Part shown: positions 7,930 to 17,097 of the stretch, piece by piece
How the letters are laid out: every line of letters begins with the position of its first letter
How positions within the stretch are numbered: position 1 is the stretch's first letter
Origin: Micromonospora arborensis
Lineage (GTDB): Bacteria; Actinomycetota; Actinomycetes; Mycobacteriales; Micromonosporaceae
NCBI RefSeq assembly: GCF_003205615.1
Contig: NZ_PYBV01000061.1
Span: 1-53,612, forward strand
Reading direction: 5' to 3'
Length of the DNA stretch: 53,612 nt
Notes under the pieces: model-generated
What the model saw: the letters and a program-made list of their open reading frames with translations, nothing else
Told to the model about the DNA's origin: nothing
Database searches by the model: none
Position numbers and translations under genes: made by a program

Positions 7930-9126
7930 TCACAGCGTCGGGTTGGTCTCCGACCCACGCCGGTGACCTCTCTGGTCGAGCACGGCGATGCCGGCCAGGA
8001 TCAACCCGGTGGCGGCCGCCACGGCGACCGGCGGGAGCAGCACCATCGGTGGGGCGGCCACGATCAGGGCCAGCGCGCCGAGGTACAGCGTCCGGCAGCG
8101 CGGCTTGGTGCGATCTTCCATCTCCAGAAAGCTCCGCCCCAGCAGGAACAGCACCGGGCCGCCGAAGAGGATGGCCACCAGAGCCCAGTCGATCGGCGGG
8201 TTCGGATCCTCGACGATCTGCCCGAAGCCGACCGCGGTGCAGATGATGCCCCCGACGATCAACAGCAGGCCGTAGCTCGCCCACCGGGAGAGACGTGTGC
8301 CCTCGCCACCGGAGGTCGAGGCCTGACCGGATCGGGCGTGGTAGAAGTAGATCCGCCAGAACGAGACCACCGCCGCGAACGCCGCGACGAGGGTGATGCT
8401 CCCCTCGGCGGTGAAGCCCGGGGTGCTCACGGCGGCACCGGCTTCGAGCACCACCTCGGCGAGAGCGATCATGAAGAACTGGTTGTACCGCTCGGCGAGG
8501 TGTACCTGGGAGACGACGACCGCCGTCCTGCTGAACCGTTTCCCGCCGGGCCACGGCGCCGGCCACCCGGTGGCGGCGCCGAGGAGCTCGACAGCGAGGG
8601 CGAGGGACCAGAAGATGCCCCGGCCGAGGCCGCCGCTGATGCCGCCACCGATCCAGAGCACGCTGGACGCCGTGTGCCAGGCCAGCACCCGGATCGCGAA
8701 CATCCGACCCGGGTGCCCGCGCAGGGCGAACGTCAGAAAGAGCGGTCGGCCGATCTGAATGAGAACGTACGTGCAGGCGAAGACGACGCCGCGCTCGCCG
8801 AACGCCTCCGGCAACGAGACGGCCAGCACCAGCGTGCCGAACATCGTCACCAGCAGAGCGACCTGCAGGTCAGGACGCCGAGGGTCGTAGGTGCTCGCCA
8901 GGAGGGCGTTGAGCGACCAGATCATCCACATCGCCGTGAAGAACAGCACCGTCTGGCCCGCCTCGGACAGCAGCGTGTGCCGGACGATGGTCAGGTCGTC
9001 CGCGACCCGCCCGGCGAGCCGGGCGAGCGCGAAGACGTAGACGATGTCGAACAGCAGCTCCAGGACGGTCGCCGAGGGTGTGCTCCGGCTGTCCCCGAGC
9101 CCGCGGAACCCGGTGCGCGTCAGCAC
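7930..9126 (-). CDS. Low temperature requirement protein A (LtrA) family membrane protein
   Basis: The protein has 398 residues and about ten or more membrane segments. The family hallmark is near the start (VLELLFDIVYVFALARLA), followed by TMWMIWSLN- and TYD-like helices and the internal HLAERYNQFFMIALAEVVLE motif. LtrA was named from Listeria growth at low temperature; its biochemical function is unknown. The predicted start is GTG at 9126 without a clear ribosome binding site. A short cytoplasmic, Gly/Arg-rich tail ends the protein. Confidence 0.85.
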   Translation of the reverse strand: MLTRTGFRGLGDSRSTPSATVLELLFDIVYVFALARLAGRVADDLTIVRHTLLSEAGQTVLFFTAMWMIWSLNALLASTYDPRRPDLQVALLVTMFGTLVLAVSLPEAFGERGVVFACTYVLIQIGRPLFLTFALRGHPGRMFAIRVLAWHTASSVLWIGGGISGGLGRGIFWSLALAVELLGAATGWPAPWPGGKRFSRTAVVVSQVHLAERYNQFFMIALAEVVLEAGAAVSTPGFTAEGSITLVAAFAAVVSFWRIYFYHARSGQASTSGGEGTRLSRWASYGLLLIVGGIICTAVGFGQIVEDPNPPIDWALVAILFGGPVLFLLGRSFLEMEDRTKPRCRTLYLGALALIVAAPPMVLLPPVAVAAATGLILAGIAVLDQRGHRRGSETNPTL

Positions 9127-9475
9127 GGACGGCGGGACAGCTCAACCAGCCGAACCGGCCGGAACGGGCACGCCGAGGTGAGTGCCAAGGCGCTCGGTGA
9201 CCTGCCCCGCTGCCATCGACCCGAGCCTCCTCGCCAACCTGTTCCACTCAACACCTTCGGCGTACTTTATCGCCTTTATGTGAGGATCCTGGTGGTTATG
9301 GCAGATACCCGGTCGGCTCCGACCGCGCAGGCGTGGGCACGCGGGGGCGTCCGTGACCACCGTTGCGCTGCAGCACGGCTTCGGGATCCGCTGGGCGCGT
9401 CCGCCGCGCGAACGGGCGGCAACACCGCCGGAAGTGTTATCCGGGTACGGCTGGCGAGTCTCCTGAAGTGAGGCA
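9127..9475. other. Gene-free stretch upstream of LtrA and GH128
   Basis: This divergent spacer holds no gene I can support. A relatively AT-rich patch at about 9262-9300 may carry the LtrA promoter on the minus strand. A 57-codon plus-strand frame (9298-9471) has Ala/Arg-rich content and no family resemblance. CCGGA/TCCGG arms occur at 9428-9444. Confidence 0.4.
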
Positions 9476-9494
9476 TTGGCGGGATTCCCGCCAA
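9476..9494 (+). promoter_or_regulatory. Perfect 19-bp palindrome, likely operator of the GH128 gene
   Basis: TTGGCGGGATTCCCGCCAA is a perfect 9-1-9 inverted repeat. It ends 42 bases before the GH128 start. A one-base loop makes it a poor terminator and a good protein-binding site. The regulator is unknown. Confidence 0.55.
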
Positions 9495-9536
9495 CACAGC
9501 ATCGAGTAGCGATGCGACCACACGAAGGAGTCGACG

Positions 9537-10640
9537 ATGCACGCAACCGGCCAGGGTGAAGCCGACGCGCCGAAGAGGCACCGGGGCGTCCACGCGGAGC
9601 CCCGACGCGGGCTGCGCGGTCACCTCCCGCTCGGCGCGAGGCGTCTGCTGTGGCCCGTCACCGTGGCCGCGGTGGTGGCCGTACTGGTGACCGGGGTGAT
9701 CGTCGTGGTGCAACCGACCGGGCCGGCGCCCGCCCCCGCGGCGACGCAGGCGGCCGACGCGCTGCCGCCGACGAGCCCGGAACCCGGCCCACCCACCGCG
9801 ACCGCCCCCAGCGCCACGACGAGCCCGACGACCCCGACGCCGACGCCGACGCCGACGGCGCAGCCGACCACGGGCCGTCCGATTGCCCCGGCGGCCCCCG
9901 CGGTGAGCGCGAAGCGCAAGGGCGTCGGTGTGTGGACCTTCGACGGCGTCAGCGCGGCGTTGGCCAGCTCCGGGGCGAGTTGGTACTACACCTGGGACGT
10001 GGCCCACCCGGGCGTCACCAGCCCGAAGGGCGCGGAGTTCGTTCCGATGATCTGGGGGGCGAAGAGCGTCACCGCCAGCAACCTGCAGCAGGCCAAGAGG
10101 AACGGTCGGCAGTTGCTCGGGTTCAACGAGCCGGACCTGGCCGGTCAGGCGGAGATGACCGTCGAGCAGGCGTTGGAGCTGTGGCCGCAGTTGCAGGCCA
10201 CCGGCCTTCCGCTGGGCAGCCCGGCGGTCGCCTGGGGCGGCGACCGGCCGGGCGAGTGGCTCGACCGTTTCATGGCCGGCGTCAAACAGCGCGGTTACCG
10301 CGTCGACTTCATCGCCCTGCACTGGTACGGCGGGGACTTCACCACCGCCAACGCGGTCAACCAGCTCAGGTCGTACCTGCAGGCGGTGCACGACCGGTAC
10401 AAGCTGCCGATCTGGCTCACCGAGTTCGCCCTGATCGACTTCTCCAACGGCGTGCGCTTCCCGAGCCAGGCACAGCAGGCCGCGTTCCTCACCGCCGCGA
10501 CCCGGATGCTGGGCGGCCTGTCCTGGCTGCACCGGTACGCCTGGTTCGGCCTGCCCGCCACCGACAAGGATCAGACCGGGCTCTTCCGCACCGGCAGCGA
10601 GGTGACCGCCGTCGGCCGCGCCTACCAGGCAGCCCGCTGA
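9537..10640 (+). CDS. Secreted or membrane-anchored GH128-type (Asl1-like) beta-1,3-glucanase
   Basis: The protein has 367 residues. A signal/anchor (about 36-58) and a Pro/Thr-rich linker to about 125 precede an Asl1-like glycosyl hydrolase domain. The acid/base candidate is Glu198 in GFNEPDL and the nucleophile candidate is Glu296 in WLTEFAL, both typical of GH128 enzymes, which cleave beta-1,3-glucan. The motifs WYYTWD, FVPMIWG and HWYGGD also fit. The ATG at 9537 follows GAAGGAG. The gene is convergent with the epimerase gene with one base between their stop codons, so no separate terminator fits. Fungal cell wall glucan is a likely substrate (inference). Confidence 0.85.
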   Translation: MHATGQGEADAPKRHRGVHAEPRRGLRGHLPLGARRLLWPVTVAAVVAVLVTGVIVVVQPTGPAPAPAATQAADALPPTSPEPGPPTATAPSATTSPTTPTPTPTPTAQPTTGRPIAPAAPAVSAKRKGVGVWTFDGVSAALASSGASWYYTWDVAHPGVTSPKGAEFVPMIWGAKSVTASNLQQAKRNGRQLLGFNEPDLAGQAEMTVEQALELWPQLQATGLPLGSPAVAWGGDRPGEWLDRFMAGVKQRGYRVDFIALHWYGGDFTTANAVNQLRSYLQAVHDRYKLPIWLTEFALIDFSNGVRFPSQAQQAAFLTAATRMLGGLSWLHRYAWFGLPATDKDQTGLFRTGSEVTAVGRAYQAAR

Positions 10641-10641
10641 C

Positions 10642-11535
10642 CTACCGCAAGTCGACGTGGTCTCGCCATGAGTGCCGGGGCTCGTACCCCAGCACCCGTC
10701 GGGCCTTGTCGATGCTGAGCAGCGTCTCGTGCTCGCCCAACTCCTTGCGGATCTCCACACCCGGGTAGACCTCGGCCATCAGGCTGGCGCTGGACCTGGT
10801 CATGACCGTGTCGGCGTTGGCGATGATGAAGACGTCGGCGCCGGGCTGGTCGTGGACGAGCGCCCGCTCGACCGCCTGGGCGCCGTCGCGGGAGTCGATG
10901 TAGCCCCACAGGTTCCACCGCCGCAGTCGCGGGTCGGCGTCGAACGACGGGAACGGCGCGTAGTCCTCGACGTCCATCACGTTGGAGAAGCGCAGACCCA
11001 CCATGACCAGTTCCGGGTCCCAACGGCAGAAGTGCCGCGCCATCTCCTCCTCAAGTGCCTTGTTCAAGGAGTACGTCGACTCCGGCCGCGGCGCGTACTC
11101 CTCGTCGACCGGCGCGTACGGCGGCGGGCTGTCGAACGGCAGCCCGAGCACCGTCTCACTCGACGCCCACACGACCCGCTTGATGCCGGCCGCCCGTGCC
11201 GCGGCGAAGACGTTGTACGTGGCGGCGGAGTTGTTCGCGAACGTCGTCGCGTTCGACATCAGCCCGGGGGCCGGGACGGCCGCCAGGTGCACGATCGCGT
11301 CGACCCCGCCGGCGTGCTCGTCGGCACCCCCGGTGAACGCCTCCACCACCTGCCCGTAGTCGGTCAGGTCGACGAGGAGGAACTCGCCGGCCACGTCACG
11401 GGGGTCACGACCGCCGGCGCGGTCCACCGCCAGCACGTCGACGCCGACGGCGCGCAGGTGGGCGACGACGGCGCGACCGAGTTTGCCGGTGGCGCCGGTG
11501 ACGACGACACGCCTGGGCAGTGCGGAGTTACTCAT
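10642..11535 (-). CDS. NAD-dependent epimerase/dehydratase (extended SDR)
   Basis: The protein has 297 residues. It starts with a Rossmann fold with GATGKLG (about 13-19), followed by the catalytic-type serine in VVWASSE and the YSLNK motif (YxxxK). It acts on a nucleotide-sugar or sugar acid; the sequence pattern resembles uronate dehydrogenase or UDP-glucose epimerase-like SDRs, but no specific substrate can be assigned. The ATG at 11535 has GGAGAGGATGAGG upstream. It is divergent from the PPOX gene and convergent with GH128. Confidence 0.82.
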   Translation of the reverse strand: MSNSALPRRVVVTGATGKLGRAVVAHLRAVGVDVLAVDRAGGRDPRDVAGEFLLVDLTDYGQVVEAFTGGADEHAGGVDAIVHLAAVPAPGLMSNATTFANNSAATYNVFAAARAAGIKRVVWASSETVLGLPFDSPPPYAPVDEEYAPRPESTYSLNKALEEEMARHFCRWDPELVMVGLRFSNVMDVEDYAPFPSFDADPRLRRWNLWGYIDSRDGAQAVERALVHDQPGADVFIIANADTVMTRSSASLMAEVYPGVEIRKELGEHETLLSIDKARRVLGYEPRHSWRDHVDLR

Positions 11536-11662
11536 GACCTCATCCTCTCCGGAGACAGTCTGAGCCCTGCGGGCGGGTGCGGCCCGGAATCCGAACGCAG
11601 CGCGAGACCGGCCGGGGGTGCGTAACGTGCAGGGGTAAACGCTGAACCGACGAGGAGACCTC

Positions 11663-12082
11663 ATGTCCAAGCCACCACTTCCCGAGGCCGCGGTTGCCAT
11701 GCTGCAGAAGCCGAACCCGGCTGTCATGACCACACTGCGCAACGGTGGTCAGCCGGTGTCCGCCGCGACCTGGTACCTGTGGGAAGACGGCCGGATCCTG
11801 GTGAACATGGACGAGAGCCGCCGCCGGCTGGACCACGTCCGGAACGACCCCCGGGTGTCTCTCACCGTGCTCGACGAGGCCGGGTGGTACACCCACGTCA
11901 GCATCATGGGGCGCGTCACGGAGTTGCGCGCGGACGAGGACCTCGTAGACATCGACCGGTTGTCCCAGCACTACACCGGAAATGCGTACCCCCGGCGTGA
12001 GCGCGCCCGGGTCAGTGCCCTGATCGAGATCGACCGGTGGCACGGCTGGGGCGCGCAGAAGGACAACAGCCAGGTCGGCTGA
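11663..12082 (+). CDS. PPOX class F420-dependent oxidoreductase
   Basis: The protein has 139 residues, the usual size of a single split beta-barrel FDOR/PPOX domain. Motifs are AVMTTLRNGGQPVSAATWYLWEDG, then RRLDHVRNDPRVSLTVLD and HVSIMGRVTEL. Family members reduce diverse small molecules with F420H2 or bind flavins; the substrate is unknown. The ATG at 11663 follows GAGGAG. A hairpin lies 7 bases after the stop. Confidence 0.85.
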   Translation: MSKPPLPEAAVAMLQKPNPAVMTTLRNGGQPVSAATWYLWEDGRILVNMDESRRRLDHVRNDPRVSLTVLDEAGWYTHVSIMGRVTELRADEDLVDIDRLSQHYTGNAYPRRERARVSALIEIDRWHGWGAQKDNSQVG

Positions 12083-12088
12083 CCGGCT

Positions 12089-12118
12089 GGCCCGGTCAGC
12101 CAAGCGGCCGACCGGGCC
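12089..12118 (+). terminator. Terminator after the PPOX gene
   Basis: GGCCCGGTC (12089-12097) pairs with GACCGGGCC (12110-12118) around a 12-base loop. Confidence 0.7.
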
Positions 12119-12195
12119 ACAGCAGGTCGCCGTCGACCCCGGCGGCCGTCGCTGGTCGGCTCTTGACCGCAGACGGTGGTGAGCTTAACTTCATC

Positions 12196-12220
12196 AATCA
12201 GATAAGTGTCTTTACTGATT
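12196..12220 (+). promoter_or_regulatory. AT-rich inverted repeat upstream of the chitinase
   Basis: AATCAGATAAG (12196-12206) and CTTTACTGATT (12210-12220) form an 11-3-11 inverted repeat with 9 of 11 pairs. It stands out as AT-rich in a 70%-plus GC background, 29 bases before the chitinase ATG. It could be an operator or contain the core promoter. It does not match the DasR consensus known from Streptomyces chitinase genes. Confidence 0.5.
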
Positions 12221-12248
12221 GTGCTCCAACCGTCGTGGGAGTGTGCCG

Positions 12249-13574
12249 ATGCGACCATTCCGCCACCGCCGTCTCACCGCCGCCGTCGCCCTGGCGACCC
12301 TGCTCGTCACCGCCGCACCGACCACCGCCGCGAGCGCCAGCGACAACCACCAGCGCCGCGCCGGCTATCACCGGGTCGGCTACTTCACCCAGTGGGGCAT
12401 CTACGGCCGGGCCTTCCCGGTCAAGAAGCTCGACACCTCCGGTGCGGCGAGCCGCCTCACCCACGTCAACTACGCCTTCGGCAACGTCAGCGAGGACGGA
12501 CGCTGCTACCTGGACGGCGGGCCGGCCGAGGGCGACGCCTGGGCCGACTACCAGCGCCCCGTCCCGGCCGAGGAGAGCGTCGACGGTGTCGCGGACGCCC
12601 CCGGCCAGGCGCTCAACGGCAACTTCGGCCAGCTCGCCAAGCTCAAGGCCAAGCACCCCGACCTGCAGGTGCTGATCTCGCTGGGCGGCTGGAGCTGGTC
12701 GACGTACTTCTCGAACGCAGCCCGCACCGACGCCTCCCGCAAGGCGTTCGTCGCGTCCTGCATCGACCTCTACCTCAAGGGCAACCTGCCTGGCACCCCG
12801 GGCGCGGCCGTCGGCGTCTTCGACGGCATCGACCTCGACTGGGAGTGGCCCAACTGGGCGGGTGAGCCCGGCAACGTCATCCGCCCGGAGGACCGGGAGA
12901 ACTTCACCAAGCTGCTCGCCGAGTTCCGCCGGCAGCTCGACGCGTACGGCCGCACGACCCGCACCCACCACCCGCTGACCGCCTTCCTGCCGGCGAACCC
13001 CGCCACGATGGACGCCGGCTACGAGGGCCGCAAGATCTTCAAGTACCTGGACTTCGCCACCGTGCAGGGGTACGACTTCCACGGTGGCTGGGACGCGGTG
13101 ACCAACCAGCAGTCGGCGCTGCGCGTGCCGGCGGGCGCCCCGGACGACCCGGACTTCTCCGCCGAGGTTGCCATCGACGGGTGGATCGCCCGTGGTGCCC
13201 CGCGCGACAAGCTGGTCCTGGGCATCCCGTACTACGGCCGGGGCTGGACCGGCGTCACCGGGGGCGGCAACGGCCTGTTCCAGCCCGCCGCCGCGCCCGC
13301 GCCGGCTACCTTCGAGGCCGGGTACGAGGACTACAAGAAGCTCAAGACCCTGGCCGGTGCAGGGTTCGCCGTGCACCGCGACCTCCGTGCCGGGCATGCC
13401 TGGCTGTTCGACGGTACGACGTTGTGGACGTACGACGATCCGGCGGTCGTGTTGCAGAAGATGCTCTACATCCGACGGGCCGGCCTGGCTGGCGCGATGA
13501 TCTGGTCGCTGGACGGCGACGACGACAACGCCACGCTGACCAAGACGATCGGCCTCGGGCTGACGACCTGGTAG
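12249..13574 (+). CDS. Secreted GH18 chitinase
   Basis: The protein has 441 residues. A signal peptide (about 1-33, ending TTAASAS) precedes one full GH18 barrel. The DxxDxDxE motif is complete (Asp192, Asp195, Asp197, Glu199 in DGIDLDWEWP), with upstream LISLGGWSWS and downstream GYDFHGGWD and GIPYYGRGW. It cuts beta-1,4-linked GlcNAc in chitin. No carbohydrate-binding module is present, unlike many secreted actinobacterial chitinases. The ATG at 12249 follows GGGAG and begins the signal peptide; a longer frame from 12219 is not needed. It is convergent with an EACC1 gene. Confidence 0.93.
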   Translation: MRPFRHRRLTAAVALATLLVTAAPTTAASASDNHQRRAGYHRVGYFTQWGIYGRAFPVKKLDTSGAASRLTHVNYAFGNVSEDGRCYLDGGPAEGDAWADYQRPVPAEESVDGVADAPGQALNGNFGQLAKLKAKHPDLQVLISLGGWSWSTYFSNAARTDASRKAFVASCIDLYLKGNLPGTPGAAVGVFDGIDLDWEWPNWAGEPGNVIRPEDRENFTKLLAEFRRQLDAYGRTTRTHHPLTAFLPANPATMDAGYEGRKIFKYLDFATVQGYDFHGGWDAVTNQQSALRVPAGAPDDPDFSAEVAIDGWIARGAPRDKLVLGIPYYGRGWTGVTGGGNGLFQPAAAPAPATFEAGYEDYKKLKTLAGAGFAVHRDLRAGHAWLFDGTTLWTYDDPAVVLQKMLYIRRAGLAGAMIWSLDGDDDNATLTKTIGLGLTTW

Positions 13575-13600
13575 GCGTACCCCCCTCGACCTGACCCGTC

Positions 13601-13622
13601 GCCGGCCGATTCCTCGGTCGGC
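13601..13622. terminator. Bidirectional hairpin between chitinase and EACC1 genes
   Basis: GCCGGCCGA (13601-13609) pairs with TCGGTCGGC (13614-13622), with one G-U pair, around a TTCC loop. Confidence 0.65.
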
Positions 13623-13633
13623 GGCGGGCCGGG

Positions 13634-14023
13634 CTACCCCTCTTCGGGGGTGGCCGCGCGTACGGCGGCCTCGATGAGCGCGGTCACCTGGTCCATGTCC
13701 CGGGCCCGGCGGACGTCCAGCTCCGCGGACCAGCCGTCCGGCCGGGTGAGCGTCACCGTCACGTCGTCGCGGCGGTGGGTCAGCCAGCCGGCGATCGCCT
13801 GGACCAGCACCATGACGGCGCCGCCACTGCCGACGGCCACCAGCAGCACGTCCTCGGCCGACATCTCGTCGGGTGGTGCCGTCGAACCGACGGCGGGTGC
13901 GGCAGTCACCGTGCCGCGGAGCCGGTCCTCATTGCGCAGCCAGGACGCCAGGGAACGCCGAGCGGCGGCGGAGGGAAGATCTGGATGGACCGAGAGCGTG
14001 ATCGTCTCCTGAGAGGCGGGCAA
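13634..14023 (-). CDS. Effector-associated constant component EACC1-like protein
   Basis: The protein has 129 residues. The order SVHPDL, SLASWLRNEDRLRG, a short hydrophobic helix with AVGSGGAVMVLVQ, WLTHRRDDVTVTLTRPDG and SAELDVRRARD matches EACC1, a small constant component of actinobacterial NTP-dependent conflict systems. The start is inferred as TTG at 14023, because AAGGAG lies at ideal spacing and EACC1 proteins begin just before their first strand; the frame extends to 14200. No peptidase or VMAP partner is adjacent: its neighbours are a chitinase and an M14 peptidase. The nearest conflict-type locus starts 8 kb away. Its role here is unclear. Confidence 0.72.
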   Translation of the reverse strand: MPASQETITLSVHPDLPSAAARRSLASWLRNEDRLRGTVTAAPAVGSTAPPDEMSAEDVLLVAVGSGGAVMVLVQAIAGWLTHRRDDVTVTLTRPDGWSAELDVRRARDMDQVTALIEAAVRAATPEEG

Positions 14024-14190
14024 CGTCTTCTCCTTCCGGCGAGGACAACCCCACACCGTCATCCTGCCAGCCGACGCCGACTCCGGGCAGCCCGCAAAGT
14101 CGCCGAAGTCGATCAGACCTTGACCACCGCATCGGCGGTTCATAGGCTCCGGCCACTGCGAGGCTTTCCCCCAAGAAGGGACCCCGAGAC

Positions 14191-16995
14191 ATGGCTCCAT
14201 CGTCGCGTCCGATCTGGACGGTCCTCCCGAGACGGTTGGCGGGCGCCGCCGCGATCGCGCTCCTAGTCGGCATGACTCCCCTGCTCAGCGGCACGTCCGC
14301 CGCGAGCGCCGCCCGGCCGTCCCCCTGCCGCAACGACCCGACCGCCCGGTTGAGCACCGTGCCCAGCCCGGAGGCCATCCTCGGCTTCCCACTGGGGGTG
14401 GGTCAGGAGCGGGTCGTCACCAACGACGAGGTCCGCACCTACCTCGGGGCCGTGGACAGCGCCTCCAACCGGGTCGTCACGGGCGTGCTCGCCACCAGCG
14501 TGCTCGGGCAACCGCTGCCGTACGCGGTGGTGTCCAACGAGCGCAACGTGCGGCCCGCCGCCCTGCGGGAGATCGCCGACGACGTCCGGGACCTGCGCGA
14601 CCCGCGCCGGACCAGCGCGCGGACGGCCGCCCGGACGGCGAAGGACAGCCCGGCCATCGTCTGGGTCACCGCGAACGTGCACGGCGGCGAGAAGAGCGGC
14701 GCCGACGCCGCCCTCAAGACGCTGTACGAGTTGGCGGCGGGCCTGTCCTGCGCGGTCGAGCAGCGCAACGACAACCTGGTCACCATCATCGTCCCCACGC
14801 AGAACCCGGACGGGCGCGACGCGACCCGGCGGCAGAACGAGTTCGGCTTCGACCTGAACCGGGACTGGTTCGCCCGCACCCAGCAGGAGACGGACGGCAA
14901 ACTCGAACTGCTGCGCCGCTACCCGCCGCAGGTCTTCATCGACGCCCACGAGATGGGTGGCCGCGAGTACTTCTTCCCGCCCAACGCCGACCCGATCCAC
15001 CACGAGATCGCCGGCGAGGCGGTGGACTGGATCAACCGGATCGGCGAGGCCAACAAGGCCGGCTTCGGCTTCAACGGCGCCTGCGACGAGACCGTCACCA
15101 CCGAGTGCTACTTCAACTACGACACGTACGACATGTTCTTCATGGGTTACGGCGACACGGTGCCGACCACCGGCTTCGGCGCGGCCGGCATGACGTACGA
15201 GAAGGGCAGCACGTCGGCGGTGGCCGACCGGGTCCAGCAGCAGTTCAACACCCAGTGGTCGACGCTCGGTTGGGCCGCCGCGAACAAGCGTGAGGTGCTG
15301 AGCGGTTACTTCGACATCTGGACCGACGCGCTCGCTCAGGGCAGGGCGGGCACGCTGGAGCCGAACGAGGTGGTACAGCCCACCAACGAGGTCCAGTTCC
15401 CGGTGCCCGACATCAAGGTCCGCTCGTACTTCCTGCTGCCCGACCGGCAGCTCGCCGACGTCCGCCAGCTCGTCGAACGGCTACGGCGCATGGACGTCGA
15501 GGTGTACGAGGTGCAGAAGCCCACCAAGGTGCCCAGTGCGCGGGTCTTCGGCGGCCGGACGGCCACCAACGTGACGGTGCCGAAGGGCGCGTACTGGATC
15601 CCGATGGACCAACCGCAGAAGCACTGGATCCAGGCCATCATGGGCGAGGATCCGTACGTCCCGTTCCCGTACTTCTACGACGTGTCGTCCTGGAGCAATC
15701 CGCTGCTGATGGGCGTCTCCACCATCTACACCGGCGACAACGTCCGGCCGAAGGCCCAACTGGTCCGGGACATCTCCGGCGGTCGAGCCGCGCCAGCGGT
15801 GCCGTGGGGCTCCTACACGTACCCGCTGGACTCGGCCGCCGCGGCGGAGTTCACCTTCACCCTGCTCGGGCGCGGCGTCCCGCTCGTGCGTGACCTGCGA
15901 ACCAGCCGGGTCGCGATCCCGGCGACCAAGCTGAGCCGTACGGTCGACGAGCTGGCCGAGTCCCTCGGGGTGACTCTCACCCCGGGCGGACGTCCCACCG
16001 GCACCCCGCTCGCCCGGCCGGATGTCGGGCTGTTCCAGGGCACCGGCATCTCCACCACGTCGGGCTCCCACGGCGAGGCCCGGTACGTGCTCGGCAAGCG
16101 GTGGGGGCTCGACCTCACCCCGGTCACCACTGCCGACATCAACGACAACACCGCGGCGTTCACCGGACGTACGGTGCTGCTGGTGCCGGACGGGAGCAGC
16201 GCGACCGGCGGTCTGACCGCCGCCGGGCAGGCCAACCTGCGCGACTGGATCGCCCAGGGTCACACGTACATCGGGCTGCGCAACGAGGGCACCCGGGTGG
16301 CCCGCGCCGCCGGGCTCACCTCCACCACCGAGAAGACCAAGCCGGCGGACTACCTGGTGATCGGTTCGCATCTGCGGGTCGACGTGGACACCGCGAGCCC
16401 GGTCGCCCTGGGCCGCCCCGCGGAGGACTTCGAGTTCAACAACAGCGACCCGATCCTCAACCCGAGCACCACCGGCACCAATGTGCTCAGCTACCCGGCG
16501 GGCGACACGTTCTGGGCCAACGGCTACACCGTCGGCGCGGACACGCTGAAGGGGACGGCCGCGGTGGTCGACGAGCCGACCGGCGCCGGTCGGGCGGTGC
16601 TGTTCGCGTTCAATCCGCTCTTCCGGGCGTACAACGAAAATGGTCTGCACCTGGTCGCCAACGCGTTGCTCTACCCGGCGGGCGCGGCGCCGGACGCCCG
16701 GCGCAAGGCCGGCGTCGACCCGGCGCGCGCCAGCGCCGCCGCCGCGCCGGTGGCGGCGGACCTGGGCGGCGGATGGCGGCCGATCACCATCGAGGTGGCG
16801 GCGGCGGACCTACCGCGTACCCGGGCGATCGTCGAACGCTTCAGCAGCGACGCGCAGGCGTCCGCGAAGAACGGCTCGGCGTACGTGGTGATCCCGAACC
16901 CCCAGGGACTCCAGGTGGACGAGCACCCGTTCGCGAGGGATCTGGTGCGCGCGCTGCACGACGCCAAGGTGCCGCTGCGGTCGGTGGTCGCCTGA
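14191..16995 (+). CDS. Secreted M14 family zinc carboxypeptidase
   Basis: The protein has 934 residues. A signal peptide (about 1-43, ending TSAASAA) precedes an M14 catalytic domain. The zinc ligands are His164 and Glu167 in HGGEKSG and His253 in DAHEMGG, with the substrate-side NPDGRDATRRQNEFGFDLNR segment. A C-terminal region of about 500 residues probably has beta-rich and class I amidotransferase-like parts; its role is unknown. The family removes C-terminal residues or trims peptidoglycan peptides. The ATG at 14191 follows AAGGG. A strong hairpin lies 16 bases after the stop. Confidence 0.87.
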   Translation: MAPSSRPIWTVLPRRLAGAAAIALLVGMTPLLSGTSAASAARPSPCRNDPTARLSTVPSPEAILGFPLGVGQERVVTNDEVRTYLGAVDSASNRVVTGVLATSVLGQPLPYAVVSNERNVRPAALREIADDVRDLRDPRRTSARTAARTAKDSPAIVWVTANVHGGEKSGADAALKTLYELAAGLSCAVEQRNDNLVTIIVPTQNPDGRDATRRQNEFGFDLNRDWFARTQQETDGKLELLRRYPPQVFIDAHEMGGREYFFPPNADPIHHEIAGEAVDWINRIGEANKAGFGFNGACDETVTTECYFNYDTYDMFFMGYGDTVPTTGFGAAGMTYEKGSTSAVADRVQQQFNTQWSTLGWAAANKREVLSGYFDIWTDALAQGRAGTLEPNEVVQPTNEVQFPVPDIKVRSYFLLPDRQLADVRQLVERLRRMDVEVYEVQKPTKVPSARVFGGRTATNVTVPKGAYWIPMDQPQKHWIQAIMGEDPYVPFPYFYDVSSWSNPLLMGVSTIYTGDNVRPKAQLVRDISGGRAAPAVPWGSYTYPLDSAAAAEFTFTLLGRGVPLVRDLRTSRVAIPATKLSRTVDELAESLGVTLTPGGRPTGTPLARPDVGLFQGTGISTTSGSHGEARYVLGKRWGLDLTPVTTADINDNTAAFTGRTVLLVPDGSSATGGLTAAGQANLRDWIAQGHTYIGLRNEGTRVARAAGLTSTTEKTKPADYLVIGSHLRVDVDTASPVALGRPAEDFEFNNSDPILNPSTTGTNVLSYPAGDTFWANGYTVGADTLKGTAAVVDEPTGAGRAVLFAFNPLFRAYNENGLHLVANALLYPAGAAPDARRKAGVDPARASAAAAPVAADLGGGWRPITIEVAAADLPRTRAIVERFSSDAQASAKNGSAYVVIPNPQGLQVDEHPFARDLVRALHDAKVPLRSVVA

Positions 16996-17010
16996 CGGAG
17001 CCGGCACCGC

Positions 17011-17045
17011 GAAGCGCCCGTCCCCACGTTGGGGATGGGCGCTTC
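17011..17045. terminator. Bidirectional terminator between M14 and GH3 genes
   Basis: A 16-bp stem (17011-17026 with 17030-17045, one G-U pair) closes a CGT loop. It serves both convergent genes. Confidence 0.85.
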
Positions 17046-17097
17046 CGCGCGTGCTGCAGGCGGCAGAGGTGCCCGGCACCGCCGTGAGCGCGCCCGG

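Noticed and set aside
6160..9471. A 1103-codon open frame on the plus strand
   Set aside because: It is antisense to three well-supported minus-strand genes (hydrolase, GNAT, LtrA), is rich in Arg, Gly, Pro and Gln, and shows no family motif. High GC content creates such frames.
9298..9471. Possible 57-residue plus-strand protein before GH128
   Set aside because: There is no convincing ribosome binding site; Ala/Arg-rich content looks random and no family is recognised.
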